This document shows, one piece after another, positions 56,629 to 64,000 of a DNA stretch of 64,000 nt. A model generated the notes under the pieces. It was not told the DNA's origin. It did no database searches and saw only the letters and a program-made list of their open reading frames with translations. This stretch comes from Lasiosphaeris hirsuta (taxonomy: Eukaryota > Ascomycota > Sordariomycetes > Sordariales > Lasiosphaeriaceae): the NCBI GenBank assembly GCA_030549175.1, contig JAUKUA010000006.1, forward strand, positions 806,001 through 870,000, in the 5' to 3' direction. Position numbers and translations under genes: made by a program. Within the stretch, counting starts at the first letter, position 1; the number at the start of each line of letters is the position of its first letter.

Positions 56629-59600
56629 TCACGGCGTTGCCCCCCATCGCCGGCCAAGGTCGATATCCCTCACCAACACCATCTGGTCCACCCCCGCCGA
56701 GGCCGTGGCCGCCGCCACCTCCCCCTTTCCTTGATTCTCCTCACCTTCTGCGACTTGGCCAAGCTTTCCGCCCTTGCTAGACTCTGAGCCAGCAGAAGCA
56801 AAAGGAACCGCAGCGAGGCGCAGCACGCACCGCCAGAAGCCGGCTACGACGCCGCTCAGGTCGCCCGTCTGCTTGAAGTCGGGGAAGGCATTGGCCTCGA
56901 GGAGCCAGGCGGTGCCCGCCGCGTCGACGAGGAAGTCGAGCCCGTAGACCTCAAACGCGTGGTCGAGCGGCTGGAAGTGAATCATCATACCCCTAGCAGC
57001 CGCCTCGAAGAGCTCACCCGTCACGGCGCAGATCTGGTCACAGATGGAATCGGCTGTAACATGACTACTGCCGTTGCCCGACAGCGGCAGGTCCCAAAAT
57101 CGGTGCACCGAGTTGGCCTTGGCCGCGCCGTCGTCGCCCTGCAGACAGGTGTTGGTGAGATGTGCGTCGAGGTCGATCCCCCCTTCTTCCGCCGATACCG
57201 CCGCCGACTGCGGGGGCTGGTAGGGCTTGGCCGCGAACAGCGCCAGCATGTCCTTGTAGACGTAGACTTGTAGACTGCCCACGGCCAAGACGTAGACGCG
57301 CACGTGGAACTTGCGGTTATCCAGCTCGGGGAGTAATAGGGGCTGTTGAATGTACGGCTGCGCGACAAAGTGGCGGAGGTGCGACGTCATGATGTTGTCC
57401 GAGTCGTCCATTATCTCCTTTGTGTCCCCGTCGCCGTTGCTGGGCCCGTCGTCGTCAGCAGTCGACGCTTCGCCACCCTGCTCGTCGTCATCACTCCCCT
57501 CCTCGTCGCTCTCGCTCTCGGGCTCCCACGCGTCGAATATCGCCTGCAGCTCCCCCATCGTGCTGAACAGCCGGATGCCCTGGCCGCGATCGCTCATGCT
57601 CGGCTTGAGGATCCACCACTCCACCGCGCCACCTCCTCTCCCAACCTCGTCCCGCGCGCTGTCTCCCCTGCCGGCGCCCGCAGCCGTATCAGCATGGTGC
57701 TGCTGCTCCGCCACGCTCTCATTTCCGCTGCTCCCCGCGAGAATCTCGGCATTGCACTCCAGGCTCGCGCGCAGGTCCCATGCCTCGACGAGCGCGTCCT
57801 CGAGGAACTCGGCAAAGTCGACCTCAAACGCCTCGCTGCGCTTGACGTGTGTGCCCAGCACCGACTGTGGCTGCTTCGCCACCCACCCCTCGACCGTGGC
57901 CGACAGAAAGTGCTTGCGGATGAGCGCCTTGCGGATCATGTAGCTGTTGATCAGACACGTCGTCGGGTGCTGTGCTGCAAAGTCAAAGTCGATGGACTCG
58001 TAGGGCGAGATCTGCAAGACTTTGGCGTTGGCCAGGTCGAGGGAGGGCGGGAGAAGGGAGGCCAGGGAGAGGCCGTCGTTGGATGCTGGCGGTGGCTTGA
58101 GGAGCGTCCAGCTGCCCGCTGGGAAAAGGGAGTCCATAGAGGAGATGAGGAGGGGCTGGACGTAGGGATCTTCGTAGTCGACGAGCGCGTAGAGATGTGG
58201 GCTTGGTGAACTGCTGGCCTCGTCTATTCGTCCTTCCCGGATGGCGAGCGTTGATTGTATTGTTGGTGTCGTGGCCCCTTTTACTGTCTCAGGCAGAGCA
58301 GCAGACGGGCCCTCACTACATTTCTCCCTACAGCAACAAACATGGTAAGAGTCTATCTTTCGGGTTGCGTGCGAACAACGACGGCCGATGGGAGCGAGCA
58401 CGTTAAAATGATGAGCCATTGCAGCAGATAACTTGCCAGAGCAACTCTCATCTATTTCAAGATCGCCTTCTATGCTCTATCTGACCGATGAATTGGTATT
58501 GTGTTTTCCCATCATCCGTGTTTTGAAGCATGCAATGTCGTTTCCCTCGTGCCCGCCAACCCCGTTTTTCATTGATGTACCGTCTACCTCGACAAGAAAA
58601 GGGGGGATCAATACAACACTTACAGTTGCAACTCCTTGCCCTGCAGCTCAGTTGAAGCCTGCCAGAAATTCGCCTTGAGGGGTGTGATACTGCAGAACAA
58701 ACAATTAGCACCATCACCACGACGGCACAACCCACTATCACGTACCTGGTATGCCCTTCCTTGACCGCCCACCCATCATTCCCCGGAGGCGCATCCTCCA
58801 CACTTTTGTACACGTCGGTAAACCTCGGCGACCACTTGAAGTGCTTATGGGTATGGCACGCCGGCGTCTTCTCGCCCTGTCCGCTCAACTCCTCGGCCCT
58901 TCCCTCGCCCTCGCGAATCCACTCCTCCTCCTCCTCGCCCTCCACACTGCCATCCACCTCGGTGAAACAGCTCCCTGGCCCCCAGTAGTTCTGCAGCACG
59001 CCGGTAAACAACACCTTGCCGTCCTCCAACCCCTCCAACAGCGGCACATTGACGCTGTACAAATCCACACTCCCGTCCGTCGGCCACTGCCTCCATAGCG
59101 CCTCAATGACCTTGACGCTCTGCTTGCTCGCGGCCGCGATGATGGCCGTATCATGGTTCCGCGAGAAGAAGGCGTAGCTGAGCGCAACAGCGCGGCGGCG
59201 GCACACGGCGGCCTCGAGCGCGCCGCCCAAGGTACCGCTGCTGAGCGCGAACACAGCCGTGGTATTCCGGCCGTAGTTCGGCCCCGAGACCACCAGATCG
59301 ACCGGCCCGCGGTCGGCGAAGAAGTGGTACAGCCCGATCTGGACGCACGAGGCCGGGGTGCCGTCGACGAGGACCCACTCCTCGGTGCCGGGGCGGGTGC
59401 TCGGGCGGGTGTGCGTGGTGCCGTGATTGCTGTCGTCGTCGCCGGTGTTGGCTTGGGTGCTGGTTGTGTCCGTGGTGAGCCCCGCGGCGGGGGCCGAGGG
59501 CGGCGGCGGGCGGTAGTACGTTGGCTTGACCGTCTGGCCGATCATGTGCGCTTTGCCGATCCACGATCGCTGCGTGTGCGGCAGGCAGACGGAGACGACG

Positions 59601-59695
59601 TGGCCGGCCTGCTGCAGCTCGCGGACGAGGCTGTGAACATAGGGCGACGAGTGCGGCGACGGCGGGCCGTCGTCGTTGACAATGAGGATGTGCAT
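56629..59695 (-). CDS. Pby1-type fusion of SurE-like phosphatase and tubulin-tyrosine-ligase-like domains
   Basis: Modelled as three exons on the minus strand: 59695-58746, 58689-58624 and 58210-56629, giving 865 residues. Donors are GTACGT and GTAAGT, acceptors GCAG and GCAG. The N-terminal SurE fold starts at once: MHILIVNDDGPPSPHSSPY (metal site NDDG), then VDGTPASCVQIGL, LVVSGPNYGRNTT, GGALEAAV and SVNVPL. Exon 2 supplies SITPLKANFWQAS. The C-terminal TTL domain has LYALVDYEDPYVQPLL, CLINSYMIRKALIRKH, WILKPSMSDRGQGIRLF, RKFHVRVYVLAV, LTNTCLQ and WLLEANAFPDFKQT. This order is that of yeast Pby1, a P-body-associated protein. The second intron (413 nt) is long for this genome. If it is not spliced, the donor itself reads CTG TAA and ends a SurE-only product. 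Two separate genes remain a less likely alternative. Confidence 0.82.
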
Positions 59696-60378
59696 GGTGG
59701 GCTACTTGGTGGGCTGCTGCGGGGGGGGGGCAGCGCGGTCTCTGTGTATATTTATCTGGCTTGTACCGGTATATACAGTATTCCACGGTGGAGGTGTAAG
59801 GGTGCAGGTCGTGTGATGTTTCCAAAACCTTGGGCTCCGTTCAAGACCCGACGCTTTCAAGCCCCTCGGCTGCCGTGATGCGGGGGTGGGGCAATAAAAA
59901 AACAAAAAACACCATGACGAAAAATCACTGTAAGCGAATTGGCGAATCGGGAATTGGTTGGTGAAAGGACCAGTCCTGTGGGCCACTATTTCTTCTGAAC
60001 TACCTACTTCTTGCTACTCTGACATAACCGCAAAGTTTTCCATACTCTCGATGTCTATTTCGGAGTGAATAATCCTTCTCCGACCCGACCTATTTCCGTT
60101 ACCGTTCGTTGCCCAATAAGATATGTAAGATTAACCGGGTGGCAACCTGGGCCAGAAGAAAACAGAAAGAGCATGGTCCTGCGGTGGCCTCCTACAGCTC
60201 TGCGCAGAGAAGAAAGCTGCTGGTCATCACAAGCATTCATACGTTCCGAATATCATCCCAGCACCTTCCTCCCATTAAAAAAAAAACACTTCAACTCCGT
60301 GCCAAATATCGTCCAAGTCATGATAATCCTGCATTTCCTTAGTGCTGGTTGCCCAAAGATACACATCCAGAAATCAGC
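59696..60378. other. Intergenic region upstream of the SurE-TTL gene
   Basis: About 680 bp with a G9 run near 59721-59730 and short A-runs at about 59897-59911 and 60277-60287. No gene is recognised. It should contain the SurE-TTL promoter and the 3' UTR of the next gene. Confidence 0.45.
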
Positions 60379-61725
60379 TTAAACTCGGGGGCGCTTGGCG
60401 GGGTTGCTGGGACCTGCTTCGTTGGGCCGCTTAAGACTGTGGCTGTCACTGCTGGAGCTGCTCTTATTCCGTCGCCATCCGTCGAACGGGCTTTTCTTGC
60501 TGCCACGCGCCGTGCCCTTGGGCTTGACCGGGGTTGAGTCGGAAAACTTGCCGAATCGTGTTGCCCGGGCGGTGGTAGGAGGGGAAGCGGGTGCGAATTT
60601 CGGTGCATCGGGTGTTCCGGGGGCATCATCGACCAACTCCATGGGCGTTGAAGGGCCATTCTCTTCAGCACCTGCCAGAATGTGATCCTCAATATCTGTA
60701 ACGGCCTCCTCGTCGTCAATCTCGATCTTGGGTACTTCGGCCTTGGGTGGGAACAGAAGGCGGGGTTTGATGGCAGATCGGGTCAGAGGACGTCTCAGGC
60801 GCGGCTCCACATCGGCTTCATCTGAGCCATCAAGATTGGTCTCATTCGCGTCGCCGAGATCGGCGAACTTGCGGAACACCTTCTTGCCACGGCTAGAAAT
60901 AAGAGGTTAGCTTGAGTTATGAAAGGAAGAGGAAACGTGGGCCACATACAAGACAGTCACGATGCCATCTTCGCGACGGGCGGCTTCTTGCACTGTGACC
61001 TTGCCGCCACCAGGGATTGTAATGGTCTCACGCTTGCTGCGGCGAAGCTCGGGAGCGGGGGCGGACTGATTGCCGTAGAAAGGATTATTGGCGCTGCGGT
61101 CGACTTCAGGAATGCGCTCGTGGGAATCGGTGTAGATTTCAATTTTCTCCTCCTCCTGAGCCGAGAAGCTGTCGAGTGTGTACTTCGTACGCGCCTTCTT
61201 GGGGCTGGGCATGACTTCGCTCTCGTTGAATAGACTGCGCGCAATCGACTTGATCTTGTCCTTGCTTTGCTGAGTAGGCGCCTTCTGGGGGGTTTTGGCA
61301 GGAGTGATTAGCATGCCGCCTGTGGCCGAAATGCTGGCACGGCTAGGTTGTAGCTCAGGTTGACCGAACAGGCCCAAGGAAGAAGCCGCGGCAGCGGCAG
61401 CCTCAGCGGTGATGGATCCGGAAGCGCGGCGTGATGATTCCATGTTGGGGAAGCGCTTCTTGCGGGGGGATGTGACTGGAGATGCCATGACGGAGGTGCG
61501 CTGATTTTTTGTTGACTTGGGAGAGCCTAGGGAATGGTTGCGCGGATCGTGATGGCGGGATGAGTGGGGGGAAGGTGTTCGGTTTGCAGCTCGTTGAGAA
61601 ATGCGGGCTGATTTACGAGGGGAGTAAGGTTCCCAAGAATCAGAGAAACCATGAAGCGGCGCAGGCGGGGTATGGATCGCTGAGGAAGGACCTGGCGAAG
61701 GCGTGGCAACTGTGACCTCCATCAT
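60379..61725 (-). CDS. Unrecognised disordered protein rich in CDK-type Ser/Thr-Pro sites
   Basis: Two exons on the minus strand, 61725-60950 and 60892-60379, giving 429 residues. The donor is GTATGT and the acceptor CTAG. The junction reads GIVTVFRGKKVFRKFADLGD. The start MMEVTVATPSPGP at 61725 is a guess; the frame stays open upstream but becomes hydrophobic and unlikely. Most of it is predicted by eye to be disordered, with repeated proline-directed and basic motifs (SPRKSARIS, TPSPH, VTSPRKKRF, TPAKTPQK, MPSPKKAR), typical of cyclin-dependent-kinase substrates. One compact conserved-looking block follows: NNPFYGNQ, RRSKRETITIPGGGKVTVQE, then the splice junction. The C-terminus is basic (LKRPNEAGPSNPAKRPRV) and could be a nuclear signal. 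I do not recognise the family. Divergent pairing with the kinetochore gene DUO1 hints at cell-cycle expression; this is inference. Confidence 0.8.
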
Positions 61726-62627
61726 TCTGCTGTCGAGGTTCCCGCAGTTTTCCCGAATGCTGGCTCCGATGCCTGAGGTCGCCAAATGCTGAGGTCTTCG
61801 AGAGCTAATGGTGCGGACCCGCTTTGTCGGTGGCTGATGTCTCGGCGATGTGGTCGTGAATTGGAAGACGAGGAAGCAAATGTAGGTGCAGGAGTAAATG
61901 CCAATGTTGTTGAGAGCAGTATGCAACCAGGGAGCCGCCGCGCTGCAGAGTGGTGTGAAGGTCACCGAGTGATTTCGAGATCGAAGGTTGACCGATGGAG
62001 TCTCAACGTAGGCAGAGCAACGGGAAGCAAGGTCAGTTGGACACGGCAGACGAAATATAACCACGCACAATACCAATGCGAATGTTTGCCAGTGGGTAAA
62101 ATAAGAGTCAACAATGCTCTGAATAGGAGGTGGGTATTGAGTTAATAGAGGAGTGTGAATAAATTCAACAGAGGGTTACCCAGACTTGATGGGTCAATCT
62201 GGGGATATGCGATGAAGTTGACGAGGAAGGGGATGCGAGGAGGAGGCTGGGGGCGGTCAGCGCCTGTTTTCGAACGCACGACCAGCCTCCCCCTGTCCCC
62301 TGTGGGCTGTGCCTTGGCGGGCCCCTGCACTTCGGTAAATTAACAGCTGACGCCAAAACGCGAAAATTCCCCACACGACTGGGGTGTCGCGTCTTAGGCC
62401 ATGTTGACCCAATTGACCCCTCCACGAGCCCTCCAATCCGGTCGCAACAACGCACTTTGCTGCTGGGCACCGATAACAAACGAACGTCATCCGATTGTCG
62501 CGACATCCAACACAGCGCCAAAGGCGTCAACAGCGATCAAGCGATACCTCACCAGCCCCTGATTTCGTACAGAGCCACAAGGCCAACACAGCACCTGCTG
62601 CTCCATATACAAACAAAGCTTTGCGCC
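61726..62627. promoter_or_regulatory. Divergent promoter region (unknown protein / DUO1)
   Basis: About 900 bp between two divergent start codons. No other gene is recognised. An MCB-like ACGCGA-type core occurs at about 62359 (AAACGCGAAAA). That would fit G1/S-regulated genes, but a single short match is weak evidence. Confidence 0.35.
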
Positions 62628-63382
62628 ATGGCCGACAACATCGACAGCTCTGACACTGAAGATCTCTTTGCGTCGCCCTCGCAGCGCACTGCTGCCCGCA
62701 CCCCGCACCAACAGCCTGAGCGGACAAAGACACCCACCAATCAGAGTACGCGATTCGACGCTGAAGAAGTTCGCGAGGCCGCACTGCGTAGAGAGCTCGA
62801 GGGCGTCAGGAACATAAATGAAGTCATTGAGGGTGTCATTGGGACTCTGGAGCGGGCCAAGGGGAACATGGGTGTATGCATTCGCGCTGCTCCTTCTGCT
62901 TATTTAGACATATTTATTGACTATAAGCCCAGACTGTATCAAGGACAGTTGAAAATGCTTCGACTCTGCTGAACACTTGGACGCGCATCCTGTCCCAGAC
63001 CGAGCACAATCAGCGGTTGATTCTTAACCCGAACTGGAAGGGGGCGACGGACGACCTGGCCGACATGGAGAACGAGACGATACGTAGGCAGCAAGAGGTC
63101 GAACGACGAGCGGCAGAAGCTGAGCGCAGGCGCGAGGAAGCCCGTAGAAGGGCAGAGGAAGAGGAGAGGCAGAGGATGGTGGCGCCAGCGCCGAGGGGCC
63201 CATCGAGTCGTGGTACGAGGGGCGGACGAGGTAGGGGGAGGGGTTCATCGTCTGGTTATGGTGCTTCGTCGGGGTATGGGGCTGACAATACCTCGTCGAG
63301 TGTCGGTGGCGGAAGGGGTGGTTCGGGCATCGGGAGGGGATTCGGGAGCGTGAGAGGGACGCGGTCCAGGGGTACTAAGTAA
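62628..63382 (+). CDS. duo1: DASH complex subunit Duo1
   Basis: Two exons, 62628-62873 and 62933-63382, giving 231 residues. The 59-nt intron has donor GTATGC and acceptor CCCAG. The junction reads KGNMGTVSRTVENAS, which continues the family helix. The start MADNIDSSDTEDLFASP is in good context (GCCATGG). The Duo1 domain covers about 45-115: LRRELEGVRNINEVIEGVIG, TLERAKGNM, then NASTLLNTWTRILSQTEHNQ and RLILNP. A charged coiled coil follows (QQEVERRAAEAERRREEARR), then a Gly/Arg/Ser-rich RGG-like tail (GGRGRGRG, GGGRGGSGIGRG). Duo1 is part of the ten-protein DASH/Dam1 ring that couples kinetochores to spindle microtubule ends. It converges on the RNase H2 gene, with 182 bp between. Confidence 0.93.
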
Positions 63383-63564
63383 TGTCGCTGCGCGATTTTG
63401 ATTGCTACCTACACATACGCCGTACATGCCAGTGGCTAATGATACCATGAACAACAACCCCAAACACCAGCCCGCAATATCCATCCTCGGGTCTTGGGAA
63501 ACACAAACAGAGGCTCCAAGTGCGCCGCATAAACCTAAAAAGACAAAATACTATCCAAACACCC

Positions 63565-64000
63565 CTATTTCTTTTTGAAAAAGTCACTCATCTTCTTCAT
63601 ACCAGTTGTGTTGACCTTCATGAGCTCCTTGACGCCCCGGCTCTGCTTCGCCTTTTTGGCCTTCTCTTCTTCCTCCTTTTTACGGCGCTTCTCAGCACGT
63701 TCGTCTTCTTCGTCATCTGCAGCTCGCTTCCTCGAGTAGTCTGTCGACCTTGCCGCCGCCGCATCCTGGCGAAGCTTCATGAGCTGGACGAGATATTCAT
63801 CTAACGGTTTGAAGTCTACCCTGCCCTTTGTTGCGTCTGCGGTAAGCATATTCTTGAGCGTGTCAGCTAGGGGCGGGGCGATGTAGCATGAGCATATGAA
63901 ATTGAAGGCGATGCGCAGCCTTTGTAGTTTGATAACCTCCTCGGAGGCAGACATGGCGTTGGTGACAGCCTCGCTGGCGGCTGCGCCAGGGGCAGATTCA
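63565..64000 (-). CDS. RNase H2 subunit B (Rnh202-like), 5' end cut by window
   Basis: Partial: 144 C-terminal residues visible. The frame is still open at base 64000, so the Met at 63954 is probably internal and the true start lies outside. The visible part has IKLQRLRIAFNFICSCYIAPPLADTL, DFKPLDEYLVQLMKLRQDA and ARSTDYSRKR, the helical end of the Ydr279/Rnh202 fold. A Lys/Glu-rich segment (KKEEEEKAKKAK) and a terminal MKKMSDFFKKK follow. That terminus has the spacing of a PCNA-interacting (PIP) box with the usual Gln replaced by Met. RNase H2 removes ribonucleotides and RNA-DNA hybrids in the nucleus. Subunit B is the non-catalytic, PCNA-binding member of the trimer. Confidence 0.88.
   Translation of the reverse strand, partial: ESAPGAAASEAVTNAMSASEEVIKLQRLRIAFNFICSCYIAPPLADTLKNMLTADATKGRVDFKPLDEYLVQLMKLRQDAAAARSTDYSRKRAADDEEDERAEKRRKKEEEEKAKKAKQSRGVKELMKVNTTGMKKMSDFFKKK

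Noticed and set aside
57346..58209. 287-codon plus-strand open frame
   Set aside because: Antisense to the TTL domain of the Pby1-like gene; no signature.
1..64000. CRISPR arrays, insertion sequences, operons, phage genes
   Set aside because: The sequence is eukaryotic nuclear DNA with spliced monocistronic genes; no direct-repeat arrays with spacers or transposase frames are present.

Overview
The window reads as nuclear DNA of a filamentous ascomycete (Pezizomycotina, most like a Sordariomycete). Genes are monocistronic and on both strands. They are interrupted by short introns (mostly 55-135 nt) with GTRNGY donors, CTRAC-like branch sites and YAG acceptors. They are separated by long non-coding stretches rich in homopolymers. 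The gene set is fungal and eukaryotic: DASH complex, Gds1-like and Oms1-like proteins and a Pby1-type SurE/TTL fusion. A complex I subunit argues against Saccharomyces-type yeasts. There are no viral, insertion-sequence, CRISPR or biosynthetic-cluster signatures. Sixteen protein genes and one intron-containing tRNA gene can be supported; two weaker tRNA-like elements are also noted.

Layout. 0.1-7.3 kb: SR140-like U2 snRNP protein (-), DAO-family FAD oxidoreductase (+), TATA-binding protein (-, four exons). 7.3-11.7 kb: 4.4 kb without a recognisable gene. 11.7-15.9 kb: a seven-exon gene (-) fusing a SERAC1-like alpha/beta-hydrolase to a CorA-like membrane domain. 17.7-24.5 kb: NOT1, the CCR4-NOT scaffold (+). 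24.5-28.6 kb: 4.1 kb gene-poor. 28.6-30.0 kb: Gds1-like winged-helix protein (+). 31.3 kb: tRNA-Glu(CTC) with a 24-nt intron. 31.9-38.5 kb: Oms1-like mitochondrial methyltransferase (-), IMPACT-family protein (+), a degenerate tRNA-like pol III element, complex I ESSS/NDUFB11 subunit (+), mitochondrial branched-chain aminotransferase (-). 39.4-45.3 kb: SCYL2-like pseudokinase (+) converging on a Sir2/Hst1 sirtuin (-). 46.9-51.3 kb: PMCA-type Ca2+-ATPase (-). 51.3-56.6 kb: 5.4 kb without a recognisable gene. 56.6-64.0 kb: Pby1-type SurE-TTL fusion (-), an unrecognised CDK-site-rich disordered protein (-), DASH subunit Duo1 (+), and RNase H2 subunit B (-, cut by the window edge).

The genes do not form a pathway cluster; they are mostly housekeeping. 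Four neighbouring products share mitochondria only loosely (Oms1-like, ESSS and BCAT; the IMPACT gene lies between them). Several pairs are divergent with a shared upstream region: SR140/oxidoreductase, CorA-fusion/NOT1, Oms1/IMPACT (339 bp), BCAT/SCYL2 and unknown/DUO1.

The most interesting points are post-transcriptional. The SCYL2-like gene has a G_GGG_GGA heptamer directly before its stop; a -1 slip there, or one missing G, joins the conserved C-terminal tail. NOT1 has tandem 3' splice sites 24 nt apart. Two introns (Gds1-like, sirtuin) are multiples of three without stops. A Pby1 donor site itself supplies the stop codon of a SurE-only product. The SCYL2-like gene also has a GC-AG intron. 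Exon boundaries were placed by hand from splice signals, reading frame and family knowledge; no alignment or search was run.
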